From: Vibrio kanaloae
GTDB lineage: Bacteria > Pseudomonadota > Gammaproteobacteria > Enterobacterales > Vibrionaceae
DNA length: 64,000 nucleotides
Direction of reading: 5' to 3'
Assembly: GCF_024347535.1 (NCBI RefSeq)
Contig: NZ_AP025497.1
Location: 2,604,001 to 2,668,000, forward strand
How positions within the stretch are numbered: position 1 is the first letter of the stretch; each line of letters begins with the position of its first letter. Below the pieces are notes generated by a model, which was not told where the DNA came from, ran no database searches, and worked only from the letters and a program-made list of their open reading frames with translations. The translations under genes were made by a program, and so were the position numbers. Shown here one piece after another: positions 53,472 through 63,359 of the stretch.

Positions 53472-54536
53472 ATGCTGTCCTTTCTATTTCGTTCTATTTC
53501 CCTTGGACTCGTTTCAGCGGTGCTTATTCTTCTCGTATTTCCAAGCTTAAGGCCAGCGATTGTTTCTGATGTTACAAGCCCTAAAGTCGATAATATTACC
53601 TCGCTTCAGATTTCGTTTAACCAAGCTGTACGCCGCGCAGCACCTGCGGTAGTAAATATTTATAGCCGTAAGTATGCAGAAAGCGATCGCAGTAAGCTGC
53701 TCACTCAAGGTTTAGGTTCTGGAGTTATTGTCAGCGAAAAAGGTTACATCATTACCAACTTCCACGTTGTTGCTCAGGCTGACCAAATTGTAGTAGCACT
53801 TCAAGATGGACGCGTAGCCGCCGCGCAACTTGTCGGTTCAGACAAACGTACCGATATCGCGATACTTAGAGTCAGCGGTGATAACCTACCGGTGATTCCA
53901 CTTAACCCCAATTACAACGCGAATGTCGGGGATGTGGTACTGGCTATCGGCAATCCGTACAACCTAGGTCAAACGACAACCTTTGGTATCATCTCGGCAA
54001 CAGGCCGATCGTCAATCAGTGCAGACGGTCACCAAGCCTTTATTCAAACCGATGCGGCAATTAACGAAGGTAACTCAGGTGGGGCATTGGTGAACTCACA
54101 AGGTGAACTAGTCGGCATTAATACAGCTTCCTTCCAACAAGCCACCGATATGGAAACCTACGGAATCTCTTTTGCGATCCCCTATCCACTTGCTAATAAA
54201 ATCATGGAGAAGATCATCGCTGATGGTCGTGTCATTCGTGGCTATATCGGCATCGATGGGCAAGACATCAATTCAGTCACATCACGTTTGCTTGGAACTA
54301 AGAACATTGGCGGGATTGTTGTATTAGGCATAGATCCGAACGGCCCAGCGGCCGATGCTGGGTTTGAAGCACAAGATATTATTGTCAGTATCAACAATAC
54401 TCAAGTTAATGGCCGTCAGAGTGTTATGGACATCGTGACTGATCTGCGACCGGGCACAGTCATCGATGTCGGCGTATTACGACAAGGTGAAAGCAAGACA
54501 CTTAAGGTCACCATAGCCGAAGACACGCGCCTGTAA
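53472..54536 (+). CDS. degS: Site-1 protease DegS of the sigma-E pathway
   Basis: Membrane-anchored protease that cuts the anti-sigma factor RseA when its PDZ domain senses unassembled porin C-termini, so releasing sigma-E. The frame is open from 53385, but the ATG at 53472 has AGAGGG before it and gives the expected 354 residues with the membrane anchor at residues 4-24. The triad is His98 (TNFHVVA), Asp128 (TDIAILRV) and Ser202 (NSGGALVNS). One PDZ domain covers about 255-350. Its placement beside degQ is typical. Confidence 0.96.
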   Translation: MLSFLFRSISLGLVSAVLILLVFPSLRPAIVSDVTSPKVDNITSLQISFNQAVRRAAPAVVNIYSRKYAESDRSKLLTQGLGSGVIVSEKGYIITNFHVVAQADQIVVALQDGRVAAAQLVGSDKRTDIAILRVSGDNLPVIPLNPNYNANVGDVVLAIGNPYNLGQTTTFGIISATGRSSISADGHQAFIQTDAAINEGNSGGALVNSQGELVGINTASFQQATDMETYGISFAIPYPLANKIMEKIIADGRVIRGYIGIDGQDINSVTSRLLGTKNIGGIVVLGIDPNGPAADAGFEAQDIIVSINNTQVNGRQSVMDIVTDLRPGTVIDVGVLRQGESKTLKVTIAEDTRL

Positions 54537-54558
54537 ATCAAGTATCACACTTAGCCGC

Positions 54559-54612
54559 TATCTACACGGTTTGTCTTATCTATACAGTTTGTTTTATCTA
54601 CACAGCTTAATG
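54559..54612 (+). repeat. Imperfect 18-bp tandem repeat downstream of degS
   Basis: Three consecutive 18-base units begin TATCTACACGG (54559), TATCTATACAG (54577) and TATCTACACAG (54595). The first two share 14 of 18 bases; the third decays after the first 11. It lies between the degS stop and its terminator. Confidence 0.7.
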
Positions 54613-54630
54613 AGCTAGAACACATAGACA

Positions 54631-54660
54631 AAAAACCCAGCTTTCAAGCTGGGTTTTCTT
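54631..54660. terminator. Shared terminator between degS and parC
   Basis: An A tract, AACCCAGCTT, the loop TC, AAGCTGGGTT and TTTCTTTT form a symmetric 10-bp stem between convergent genes. Confidence 0.9.
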
Positions 54661-54692
54661 TTATCAATCATGACATCACACGGCCATTTTTT

Positions 54693-56951
54693 TTATGACT
54701 CGCTTGGGTCATCGATATCGATGCGAGTCACTCTCTGCAATCCTCTCGGCAATAAGCCGCCACGACGACCACGCTCACCTCGGAAGTTTTCAAGATCCGC
54801 AGGTTTTAAGCCAAGCTTACGTTTACCCGCGTAGATTGTCAGCGTTGCATTCTCTGGGATAGCCATCAAATGCGATACAAACTCTTCGCGCTCTTTTGCT
54901 TTCGCAGAAGGAATATTGATGATCTTATTACCCTTACCTTTAGTTAGTTGAGGTAAGTCTTTAATCGGGAACAACAACATACGCCCTTGGTTCGTAATCG
55001 CTAAGATCTGGTTACTGTCCAAGTCAGCAATCGGACTTGGCATCATCACTTCAGAAGCTTGTGGCAAGTTCACCAACGCTTTACCGCTCTTGTTCTTAGA
55101 AAGCAGATCGCCCCCCTTACAAACAAAACCGTATCCGGCATCGGAACCGACTAACCAGAGCTGCTCATCCTCACCCATCACCACTTGACGGATAGAGGTA
55201 CCAGGGCTAACGTTCAAGCGACCAGTAATAGGCTCACCTTGGCTTCGTGCCGACGGTAATGAGTGTGACTCAAGGGAGTAACTTCGGCCGTCACTACCCA
55301 AGAACACCGCTTGTTGGTTACTCTTACCCTTAGCACTTGCTAAGAATTTGTCACCAGACTTATAGTTTAAGCCTTCAGCATCAACCTCATGCCCTTTAGC
55401 ATGACGAATCCAGCCTTTCTCAGAAAGCACAACTGTGATCGGTTCACTCGGAACTAAATCACGCTCTGTTAGTGCTTTGGCTTCTGCACGCTCAATCAAT
55501 GGTGAGCGACGGTCATCGCCATACTTTTCAGCATCCGCTTGAATTTCTTTCTTGATCAGCGTGTTTAAACGACGCTCAGAACCCAATAGCTTTTCAAGCT
55601 TATCACGCTCTGCTTCTAGCTCTTCTTGCTCGGCACGAATCTTAAACTCTTCTAATTTGGCTAAGTTACGAAGTTTTATATCTAGGATAGCATTCGCTTG
55701 TGTTTCCGTAATATTGAAGCGGCTCATCAATACAGGACATGGTTCGTCTTCTGTACGAATGATCTCAATCACTTCATCAATATTCAGGTAAGCCACCAGC
55801 AAGCCTTCTAAGATGTGCAGGCGAGCGAGTACCTTATCGAGTCTGTATTGCAAACGACGGCGAACCGTTGTACGACGGAATTCAATCCACTCTTTTAGGA
55901 TTTGAACCAGACCTTTAACTTGAGGGCGACTGTCTAAACCAATCATGTTCAAGTTAACGCGGAAGTTCTTCTCTAGATCCGTCGAAGCGAACAAGTGACT
56001 CATCAGTTGATCACAGTCGATACGGTTCGAACGAGGAACCACGACGATACGCGTTGGGTTCTCGTGATCCGACTCATCACGCAGATCGTCAACCATTGGT
56101 AGCTTTTTAGCGCGCATCTGGTTAGCGATTTGCTCAAGTAGCTTAGCGCCTGACACTTGATGAGGCAGAGCGGTGATAACAATATCAGAGCCTTCTTTGT
56201 GCCAAACAGCGCGCATCTTGATGCTGCCTCGGCCAGTACGGTAGATCTTTTCAATATCCGATTTCGGCGAGATGATCTCTGCTTCCGTTGGATAGTCAGG
56301 ACCCTGCACGCTTTCCATGATGTCCAATAGCTCAGATTTAGGGCTATCGATCAACTTAATGGTTGCCTCGGCAATCTCACGCACATTGTGTGGTGGAATG
56401 TCGGTTGCCATACCTACCGCGATACCCGTGATACCGTTTAGTAAGATATGAGGCAGACGAGCTGGCAGCATTTGTGGCTCTTTCATCGTGCCATCAAAGT
56501 TAGGTTGCCATTCAACCGTACCTTGGCCTAACTCACTCAGCAAAACTTCAGCAAACTTAGACAGTTTCGCTTCGGTATAACGCATTGCGGCAAATGATTT
56601 CGGATCATCCGGAGCACCCCAGTTACCTTGACCGTCTACCAATGGGTAGCGGTAAGAGAACGGCTGTGCCATCAATACCATCGCTTCGTAACAAGCAGAG
56701 TCACCGTGTGGGTGATACTTACCTAGTACATCACCAACGGTACGTGCCGATTTCTTATATTTCGATGCGGCCGATAGACCAAGCTCAGACATCGCGTAGA
56801 TAATACGGCGCTGAACGGGCTTCAAGCCATCGCCGATATAAGGCAATGCACGATCCATGATCACGTACATTGAGTAGTTTAAGTAAGCGTCTTCGGTGAA
56901 CTTGCGCATAGGCAATTGTTCAACGCCATCAAATGTAATTTCGTTAGACAT
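54693..56951 (-). CDS. parC: DNA topoisomerase IV subunit A
   Basis: Breakage-reunion subunit of topoisomerase IV, which decatenates daughter chromosomes. It has 752 residues. The catalytic tyrosine is Tyr125 in [10 protein letters not shown]. The quinolone-resistance region reads [11 protein letters not shown] with Ser85 and Glu89, equivalent to Ser80 and Glu84 of E. coli, so no common resistance substitution is seen there. The coiled-coil gate lies near 400-480 and the C-terminal beta-propeller from about 500. The gene starts 3 bases after parE. Confidence 0.99.
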   Translation of the reverse strand: MSNEITFDGVEQLPMRKFTEDAYLNYSMYVIMDRALPYIGDGLKPVQRRIIYAMSELGLSAASKYKKSARTVGDVLGKYHPHGDSACYEAMVLMAQPFSYRYPLVDGQGNWGAPDDPKSFAAMRYTEAKLSKFAEVLLSELGQGTVEWQPNFDGTMKEPQMLPARLPHILLNGITGIAVGMATDIPPHNVREIAEATIKLIDSPKSELLDIMESVQGPDYPTEAEIISPKSDIEKIYRTGRGSIKMRAVWHKEGSDIVITALPHQVSGAKLLEQIANQMRAKKLPMVDDLRDESDHENPTRIVVVPRSNRIDCDQLMSHLFASTDLEKNFRVNLNMIGLDSRPQVKGLVQILKEWIEFRRTTVRRRLQYRLDKVLARLHILEGLLVAYLNIDEVIEIIRTEDEPCPVLMSRFNITETQANAILDIKLRNLAKLEEFKIRAEQEELEAERDKLEKLLGSERRLNTLIKKEIQADAEKYGDDRRSPLIERAEAKALTERDLVPSEPITVVLSEKGWIRHAKGHEVDAEGLNYKSGDKFLASAKGKSNQQAVFLGSDGRSYSLESHSLPSARSQGEPITGRLNVSPGTSIRQVVMGEDEQLWLVGSDAGYGFVCKGGDLLSKNKSGKALVNLPQASEVMMPSPIADLDSNQILAITNQGRMLLFPIKDLPQLTKGKGNKIINIPSAKAKEREEFVSHLMAIPENATLTIYAGKRKLGLKPADLENFRGERGRRGGLLPRGLQRVTRIDIDDPSES

Positions 56952-56954
56952 CCA

Positions 56955-58835
56955 TTATACCTCGGCCATATCACCGTTAGTCTGTAGCCATGTACGGCGA
57001 TCATCTGCACGTTTCTTACCAAGCAGCATGTCCATCATCTCATTGGTCGCTTCGCTGTCATCAATCGTTAATTGAACAAGGCGACGAGTATTTGGATCCA
57101 TGGTGGTTTCGCGCAATTGAAGTGGATTCATTTCACCCAGACCTTTGAATCGTTGCACGTTAATTTTGGCTTTCTTCTGCGATAGTCGCTCAAGCACACC
57201 ATCTTTCTCTGCATCATCGAGTGCGTAGAACACTTCTTTACCGCAATCGATACGATACAGAGGAGGCATTGCCACATAGATGTGCCCTTCTGCAACCAAA
57301 GCAGGGAAATGGCGAGTAAACAGTGCACAGAGCAGTGTCGCGATATGAAGACCATCCGAGTCTGCATCGGCAAGGATACAGATTTTACCGTAACGCAGGC
57401 CTGACAAATCATCATTGTCAGGATCAATACCCAAAGCAACCGAGATGTCGTGTACTTCTTGTGAAGCCAATACTTGGTCAGCAGATACTTCCCATGTATT
57501 TAAGATCTTACCGCGAAGTGGCATCACTGCTTGGAACTCACGGTCACGCGCTTGTTTCGCAGAGCCACCCGCAGAGTCCCCTTCCACGAAGAAGATCTCA
57601 GTGCGGCTTAAATCCTGAACCGAACAGTCGGTAAGCTTACCCGGCAGTGCTGGGCCTGACGCGATCTTCTTACGCACAACCTTTTTGCTCGCGCGCATAC
57701 GGCGGTGCGCATTCGCAATGCAAGCTTCAGCTAGTTGTTCTGCTAATTGTGGCTTTTCATTCAACCAGAGGCTAAACGCGTCTTTTACGACACCAGAAAC
57801 AAAAGCTGCAGTTTGACGAGAAGATAGACGCTCTTTTGTTTGACCAGCAAACTGCGGATCTTGCATCTTCACCGATAGTACGTACGAACAACGGTCGAAG
57901 ATATCGTCACCGGTTAACTTCACGCCACGAGGCAGAAGGTTGCGGAATTCACAGAACTCACGCATTGCATCAAGCAGGCCTTGGCGGAGACCGTTTACGT
58001 GTGTACCACCTTGTTTGGTCGGTACTAAGTTCACGTAACTCTCGGTGATCATTTCACCGCCTTCTGGCTGCCAGATGATCGCCCAATTCGCCATTTCCGT
58101 TTCAGCAACAAACTCACCGACATACGGGTCTTCAGGCAGTAAGGTGTAACCTTTCACTCCCTCTGCAAGATAATCTTTTAAACCATCTTCATAGAACCAT
58201 TTGTGTTCTTCACCACCCACTTTGTCGACAAAGGTGATTTCTAAACCAGGGCAAAGTACTGCTTTCGCTCGTAGGTTGTTGATAAGGCGAAGTGTCGAAA
58301 ATTTAGGACTATCAAAGTACTTAGGATCAGGCCAGAAATGTACGGATGTACCACTGTTACGATTGCCGCAAGTACCTGTTACGGTCAGTTCTGTTACGGC
58401 ATGACCACCTTCAAGTGCGATCTCGTGAACCTGGCCTTCTCGGCGCACAGTCACTTCAACGCGTTTTGAAAGTGCGTTTACAACCGAGATACCAACACCG
58501 TGTAAACCACCAGAAAACTTGTAGTTATTGTTTGAGAATTTACCGCCGGAGTGGAGCTTAGTTAGGATCAACTCAACACCAGAAATCCCTTTTTCAGGGT
58601 GAATATCAACGGGCATACCACGGCCATCATCAGTAACTTCTAGCGATTGGTCTGCATGAAGCACAACTTTAATTTTCTTAGCGTGTCCTGCTAATGCTTC
58701 ATCGACCGAGTTATCAATGACTTCTTGGGCAAGGTGGTTCGGTCTTTCTGTCTCGGTATACATTCCCGGGCGGTGTCGCACAGGATCGAGACCTTCAAGT
58801 ACCTCGAGGTCTTTTGCATTATATTGTTCAGTCAT
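56955..58835 (-). CDS. parE: DNA topoisomerase IV subunit B
   Basis: ATPase subunit of topoisomerase IV. The ATG at 58835 gives 626 residues beginning MTEQYNAKDLEVL, as in relatives; the longer frame starts with a TTG and is rejected. The GHKL ATPase has QEVIDNSVDEALAGH near residues 36-50 and DDGRGMPVD near 69-77. The Toprim domain has EGDSAGGSAKQARDR near 410-424, PLRGKILN, and DADSDGLHI near 490. It precedes parC in the same operon. Confidence 0.98.
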   Translation of the reverse strand: MTEQYNAKDLEVLEGLDPVRHRPGMYTETERPNHLAQEVIDNSVDEALAGHAKKIKVVLHADQSLEVTDDGRGMPVDIHPEKGISGVELILTKLHSGGKFSNNNYKFSGGLHGVGISVVNALSKRVEVTVRREGQVHEIALEGGHAVTELTVTGTCGNRNSGTSVHFWPDPKYFDSPKFSTLRLINNLRAKAVLCPGLEITFVDKVGGEEHKWFYEDGLKDYLAEGVKGYTLLPEDPYVGEFVAETEMANWAIIWQPEGGEMITESYVNLVPTKQGGTHVNGLRQGLLDAMREFCEFRNLLPRGVKLTGDDIFDRCSYVLSVKMQDPQFAGQTKERLSSRQTAAFVSGVVKDAFSLWLNEKPQLAEQLAEACIANAHRRMRASKKVVRKKIASGPALPGKLTDCSVQDLSRTEIFFVEGDSAGGSAKQARDREFQAVMPLRGKILNTWEVSADQVLASQEVHDISVALGIDPDNDDLSGLRYGKICILADADSDGLHIATLLCALFTRHFPALVAEGHIYVAMPPLYRIDCGKEVFYALDDAEKDGVLERLSQKKAKINVQRFKGLGEMNPLQLRETTMDPNTRRLVQLTIDDSEATNEMMDMLLGKKRADDRRTWLQTNGDMAEV

Positions 58836-59074
58836 AATACGGAGTTTACTCAAAAAGTTTGCGTCAGTTCACTGGCTCTAGTTTCACTAAAGCAGAATCA
58901 TTACTATGAACCGTCATAGTAGAGCGAACGAGCGAAGTATTGGGGAATATAGTCTGGAAGCTGAGTAATGATGTCAAGCTAGTTCAAAAACTAAGACATC
59001 AAACTATGATATTTCACCATTGATAGATGAAATAACAGGCAAACAAGAGAAAATCGATCAGCCAGTGAAGCAGA

Positions 59075-59680
59075 TTATAGCTTTAGAAAGGTGATGATTT
59101 GTTGTGGGTAGCGCTCAAAATCAACAAAGCTATGATCCCCACCCTTTTCTACTGTTTGTGTTGCACCTTGGTACTTCTCTATCGCTTGTCGGTAATCCAG
59201 AACTTCGTCTTCCGTTTGTTGAAGTAACCAGAAGTCTCTCGGTTTTTCGAGAGCCGGAACCTCTAACGCCTTCAATTCCTCGATATGTTTTGCTTCCAGT
59301 ACATATCGTTCATCTGTGTAAGGATTTACTTGCTCACCCAAATAATCAGCAAGAAGCTCATAAGGTCTCACCGCAGGGTTAACAACCACCGCTTTAAAAC
59401 CATAGTGACTATTAAGCCATGTTGAAAGGTAGCCCCCCAACGAACTGCCGACTAATGCTATCTGGTATTGATCTTTATACTGTTCCACCAACTGCTGCAA
59501 ATGAAGTGCTGCTTGCTGAGGGAAACTCGGCAGCTGAGGTGCAATCACCTTAATATCAGCACGATGCTTTGCACAGTAGTCAGCCATCACTGTCGCCTTG
59601 TGAGAACGTGATGAGCTGTTAAATCCGTGAATATAGAGAAGCAGCGGTGGCTTAGCAGTTTGCTGATTAGAATCAGACAT
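59075..59680 (-). CDS. yqiA: Esterase YqiA
   Basis: Small alpha/beta-hydrolase with esterase activity on short acyl and palmitoyl-CoA substrates in E. coli. It has 201 residues. The oxyanion segment is LLLYIHGFNSSSRSHK near residues 13-28, the nucleophile elbow is VGSSLGGYLSTW near 77-88, and the catalytic His is in KGGDHSFVDFERY near 180. It is the fourth gene of the conserved nudF-yqiB-cpdA-yqiA-parE order. Confidence 0.93.
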   Translation of the reverse strand: MSDSNQQTAKPPLLLYIHGFNSSSRSHKATVMADYCAKHRADIKVIAPQLPSFPQQAALHLQQLVEQYKDQYQIALVGSSLGGYLSTWLNSHYGFKAVVVNPAVRPYELLADYLGEQVNPYTDERYVLEAKHIEELKALEVPALEKPRDFWLLQQTEDEVLDYRQAIEKYQGATQTVEKGGDHSFVDFERYPQQIITFLKL

Positions 59681-59711
59681 TAATAGCCTCCTACATCGTT
59701 AGTCACTGGCA

Positions 59712-60536
59712 TCAATAACCAGCCGCATCGAAATCAGGTAAAAATTGTCCATGAGGCAGGCGACGAACTTGCGTGCTTACCGTGCCGTCTTGATGTAATT
59801 CAATCTCTCTCCAGCCTGGAGACAAAGTATCCACCGCAAAGTCATTCGAGTTGGGTTTGAATTGCACACAAGTCGACGGGGTTGCCATAACTTGTACACC
59901 GTGATGATCTCGATTCATGTCCTGATGAACGTGTCCACAAAGTACGGCTTTCACATTGGTATGCTGTTGGACCACATCCCAAAATTGCTCTGCATCTTTC
60001 AGGTTATGTTGATCCAGCCATGCACTGCCAACCAATAGCGGATGGTGGTGTAAAAGAACCAAGGTATTACGTTCAGGGAATTCCGACAATTTTTGCTCTA
60101 GCAGATCAAGTTGCTGATCACTGAGGCGCCCGTGCGGTACACCAACCACTTGTGAGTCTAGCATCACCATCTGCCAGTTATCGCCTAGCAAGACGTGCTC
60201 AACACACTGTATTTGTGGTGATGGTAAAACACTGCCCATATTAGGCTTGAAGTCATGGTTTCCTGGCAGCCAGTAACATGGCTTTTCCAAAGGCTGAATT
60301 CCTGACTCAAATTTCTGGTACGATTCAGCACTGTGATCTTGAGAGATATCACCGGTTGCCAGAATCGCTTGATAGTCAAAGCCTTGACTAACAATGCCAT
60401 CGACTACAGCACGAAAGCTATCTTGAGTGTTGATGCTTAATAAGCTGCCGTTGCTCGGCGCAAACAAATGCGTGTCCGTTAGCTGAACAAGCTTAATACT
60501 GCTCTCATCAAATTTTGAAGTGTGTGATAATTCCAA
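59712..60536 (-). CDS. cpdA: 3',5'-cyclic AMP phosphodiesterase CpdA
   Basis: Hydrolyses cyclic AMP and so tunes CRP-dependent control. It has 274 residues of the calcineurin-like phosphoesterase fold. Metal ligands are in QLTDTHLF (Asp21, His23), ATGDISQDHS (Asp near 63), PGNHDFKP, VLLHHHP and LCGHVHQDMN. The frame begins with a TTG at 60536, and there is no in-frame ATG close by; this is the likely start, although the ribosome site is weak. A downstream start would truncate the family N-terminus. Confidence 0.93.
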   Translation of the reverse strand: MELSHTSKFDESSIKLVQLTDTHLFAPSNGSLLSINTQDSFRAVVDGIVSQGFDYQAILATGDISQDHSAESYQKFESGIQPLEKPCYWLPGNHDFKPNMGSVLPSPQIQCVEHVLLGDNWQMVMLDSQVVGVPHGRLSDQQLDLLEQKLSEFPERNTLVLLHHHPLLVGSAWLDQHNLKDAEQFWDVVQQHTNVKAVLCGHVHQDMNRDHHGVQVMATPSTCVQFKPNSNDFAVDTLSPGWREIELHQDGTVSTQVRRLPHGQFLPDFDAAGY

Positions 60537-60595
60537 AATAACAAATCCAGATACGTTACTGTTTAGACTTTAAAGTGTGCTTTAAATAGGCTCAA

Positions 60596-61036
60596 TTAAA
60601 AAGTAATTGGGGCTCGACTGATACCGGTTTTTAAACAAAACGTTAACCATTCCCCAAGAAATTTATTCAATTGGAACTTCTCATCCTTTTGCAGAAGCTT
60701 AGCGTTGGGGTAGTCATACTTCGCTTTGACTCGTGAAAAGTCTCCACTAGCGCACACTTCTGCAACTCGAGCGTCGTGATATAGCCTGACAGACATTTTT
60801 GGCAAAGGAAACACTGGCATCGCGTCACTCTGACATATGTCTATTAATGTGGTGTATTTTGTGACCTCATTCACTGTCAACTGATAAACCATATTAACGG
60901 CTTGATAGCAGCGAACGTCACCAACCTCATGCCCAACCGGTAACAGAGCATTGAGCTTGGCGTAGTTCGTCTCATAAACTCGCATCAACTCAGCAAGATC
61001 AACATGATACGGCTTTTTGACCGCTATATTTGGCAT
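60596..61036 (-). CDS. yqiB: DUF1249 family protein YqiB
   Basis: Protein of unknown function, 146 residues. It has a polar N-terminus (KPYHVDLAELMRVYETNY) and a DUF1249 core with conserved Arg/Tyr-rich strands (SVRLYHDARVAEV near residues 81-93). It has no signal peptide or membrane segment. It lies between nudF and cpdA, five bases after nudF, as in E. coli, so it is part of the same operon. I recognise the family but no biochemical role. Confidence 0.9.
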   Translation of the reverse strand: MPNIAVKKPYHVDLAELMRVYETNYAKLNALLPVGHEVGDVRCYQAVNMVYQLTVNEVTKYTTLIDICQSDAMPVFPLPKMSVRLYHDARVAEVCASGDFSRVKAKYDYPNAKLLQKDEKFQLNKFLGEWLTFCLKTGISRAPITF

Positions 61037-61040
61037 GACG

Positions 61041-61670
61041 TTAATCTACCCACTCTGACTGTAATTCTTGGTAGTTCAATTGCAGCCACTGTAGCGCAAT
61101 GATCGTGGCTCCATTTTCAAACACACCGTCTTTTACTAACTGATAAGCGGCTTCGCGACTCATCACTTGTACACGAATGTCTTCACCTTCGTAATCCAAC
61201 CCGTGTACCCCTTTGGCTGTGGTTGCATCAACACAGCCAACAAAAACATCGAGCTTTTCTGAGCAGCCACCAGATGAAGGGTAATACGAAGTAATAGGTA
61301 GTACAGATCCGACTTCGACTCCCGCCTCTTCCATCGCTTCTCGACGAGCAACGTCTTGCGGAGGCTCATCCGTATCAATAATTCCAGCAACGATTTCGTA
61401 TTGCCATGGGGTCTCATGCTCTAAAGCACCAACGCGAATCTGTTCAACGATCACGACTTCATCGCGCACAGGATCGTAAGGTAGCAAAGCGGCAGCATGA
61501 CCACGCTCAAACATCTCACGTTCTATTGGTTGGCTCCAGCCTCCCTCAAACAGTCTATGTCTAAATGTATATTTAACCATTTTGAAAAAACCACGAAACA
61601 GCGTCTCTTTTGAGACTATTTCCACATCTTGCGGAGTAAACTCATGTCGTTGCTTGTCATACTGTTGCAT
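61041..61670 (-). CDS. nudF: ADP-ribose pyrophosphatase NudF
   Basis: Nudix hydrolase that cleaves ADP-ribose to AMP and ribose 5-phosphate, limiting free ADP-ribose. It has 209 residues. The Nudix box runs from GIIDTDE to RREAMEEAGVEVG (about residues 96-118) and has all the key Glu residues. The following YYPSSGGCSE is typical of ADP-ribose pyrophosphatases. It is first in its operon and divergent from tolC. Confidence 0.96.
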   Translation of the reverse strand: MQQYDKQRHEFTPQDVEIVSKETLFRGFFKMVKYTFRHRLFEGGWSQPIEREMFERGHAAALLPYDPVRDEVVIVEQIRVGALEHETPWQYEIVAGIIDTDEPPQDVARREAMEEAGVEVGSVLPITSYYPSSGGCSEKLDVFVGCVDATTAKGVHGLDYEGEDIRVQVMSREAAYQLVKDGVFENGATIIALQWLQLNYQELQSEWVD

Positions 61671-61787
61671 TTGGTACCTCGCTAAGTGATCTTTACAGTT
61701 TACTCATTGTCCGAGTTAACTACCAAGGATAAGGTTCAACTTTTTGTATAAAATTTATAATTAAAGTTAAGTTTAAAAAAATAAATA

Positions 61788-61823
61788 TTGCACAAGTGGA
61801 CAGTTAATTGTAAAAATGTGCAA
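61788..61823. promoter_or_regulatory. Inverted repeat in the tolC promoter region
   Basis: TTGCACA (61788-61794) and TGTGCAA (61817-61823) are perfect inverted copies 22 bp apart, about 75 bases before the tolC start. TTGCAC with TAAAAA 17 bp later could also be a promoter, so a protein bound to the repeat would block it. The regulator is unknown. Confidence 0.45.
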
Positions 61824-61897
61824 AGTTTCGAGTAAATCACCACCAAACTGGGTTAAACTCTTTTAAAGAAAATTCTATGAAAGGCAGGAATGGGAAA

Positions 61898-63223
61898 ATG
61901 AAAAAACTGCTTCCACTATTTATCAGTGCAGCAATTGGCAGCCTGAGTTCGTCAGCTTTCGCTGATACGCTAGCTGAAGTTTACGACCAAGCAAAACAGA
62001 ACGATCCACAACTTCTTCGTTCAGCAGCGCAGCGCGATGCCGCTTTTGAAGCAGTAACGTCAAGCCGTAGTGATTTGTTACCACAAATTAATCTAACAGC
62101 GAACTACGACATTAACCGTGGTGATAGAGATACCTCTGGTACAGGTAGCTCAAGTATTGATAACAACACTTGGGGAGCAGCGATCGGCTTCACTCAAGAG
62201 CTTTATCAACGCTCTTCATGGATCACGCTAGATACAGCAGAAAAAACGGCTCGTCAATTTGATTCAGCTTACGCGGCCGAACAACAAGCTTTGATCCTTC
62301 GTGTTTCGACAGCATACTTCGAAGTACTTCGAGCTCAAGATAACCTAGAGTTTGTTCGTGCAGAAAAAGCAGCAGTTGCTCGTCAACTAGAACAAACTAA
62401 GCAGCGTTTTGAAGTGGGTCTTTCAGCAATTACCGATGTACATGATGCGCAAGCTCAATACGATGGCGTTTTAGCTGATGAAGTTCTTGCAGAAAACGAC
62501 TTAACGAATAGTTACGAAGGTCTACGTGAGATTACAGGTCAGGAACACGCTAACCTAAGCATCCTAGATACGGATCGCTTCTCAGCAAGCAAATCTTCTG
62601 ACTCTGCAGTGGCACTTGTAGAACAAGCTGAACAAAAGAACCTTAGCCTACTCGCTGCACGTATATCTCAAGACGTAGCAAAAGATAACATTTCTCTAGC
62701 AAGCTCAGGTCACTTACCAAGCTTAACGTTAGATGGTAGCTACTCCCTGTCAGATCAATCAAACAGCTCTCAAAATTATGATCAAGACAACCTAAATCTA
62801 GGCTTAAACTTAGTTGTGCCTCTATACACGGGTGGTAACACAACTTCTTTGACTAAACAGGCTGAATACAACTACGTTGCAGCAAGTGAAGATCTAGAAG
62901 CAACTTACCGTAGCGTTGTAAAAGACGTACGTGCATTCAACAACAACATCAGTGCTTCAATTGGTGCTCTGCGCGCTTACGAACAATCTGTGGTTTCAGC
63001 TCAATCTGCTCTAGAAGCAACAGAAGCCGGTTTTGATGTTGGTACTCGTACTATCGTTGACGTACTGGATTCGACTCGTCGTCTATACGATGCGAACAAA
63101 AACCTTTCAGATGCTCGTTACAACTACATCCTAAGTGTACTTCAGCTTCGCCAAGCGGTTGGTACGCTAAGCGAACAAGACATTGTTGATGTAAATGCAG
63201 GTCTAAAAGTAGCAAGCAAGTAA
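61898..63223 (+). CDS. tolC: Outer-membrane efflux channel TolC
   Basis: Trimeric outer-membrane channel used by RND efflux pumps and type I secretion. The preferred start is the ATG at 61898 (MKKLLPLFISA) with AGGA eight bases before; an upstream ATG at 61877 would add a poor signal region. The protein has 441 residues with a signal peptide cleaved after SAFA (residue 22). It shows the two repeated halves of the outer membrane efflux family; the second begins near EQAEQKNLSLLAARIS. Conserved LNLGLNLVVPLYTGG and VGTRTIVDVLDSTRRLYDA are present. Two hairpins follow. Confidence 0.96.
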   Translation: MKKLLPLFISAAIGSLSSSAFADTLAEVYDQAKQNDPQLLRSAAQRDAAFEAVTSSRSDLLPQINLTANYDINRGDRDTSGTGSSSIDNNTWGAAIGFTQELYQRSSWITLDTAEKTARQFDSAYAAEQQALILRVSTAYFEVLRAQDNLEFVRAEKAAVARQLEQTKQRFEVGLSAITDVHDAQAQYDGVLADEVLAENDLTNSYEGLREITGQEHANLSILDTDRFSASKSSDSAVALVEQAEQKNLSLLAARISQDVAKDNISLASSGHLPSLTLDGSYSLSDQSNSSQNYDQDNLNLGLNLVVPLYTGGNTTSLTKQAEYNYVAASEDLEATYRSVVKDVRAFNNNISASIGALRAYEQSVVSAQSALEATEAGFDVGTRTIVDVLDSTRRLYDANKNLSDARYNYILSVLQLRQAVGTLSEQDIVDVNAGLKVASK

Positions 63224-63286
63224 TTATAAAACCCTAATTAAAGACTCTAATGAGAGTCTTTAATAAAGTGATTAGATTACAGTTAC

Positions 63287-63318
63287 AAAAATGCCGCTCA
63301 TTGAGCGGCATTTTTTTT
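63287..63318. terminator. Shared terminator between tolC and hldE
   Basis: An A-rich flank, ATGCCGCTC, a 3-base loop, GAGCGGCAT and a T tract (total eight T) lie between convergent genes. A second hairpin, TAAAGACTCT/AGAGTCTTTA (63239-63262), is close to the tolC stop but lacks a T tract. Confidence 0.9.
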
Positions 63319-63359
63319 ATTGATAAAAAGCTATAGCTTAGAAGCTAAAAGACAGAACG

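Noticed and set aside
58835..58853. Longer ParE start at 58853
   Set aside because: That codon is TTG without a ribosome site; the ATG at 58835 gives the family N-terminus.
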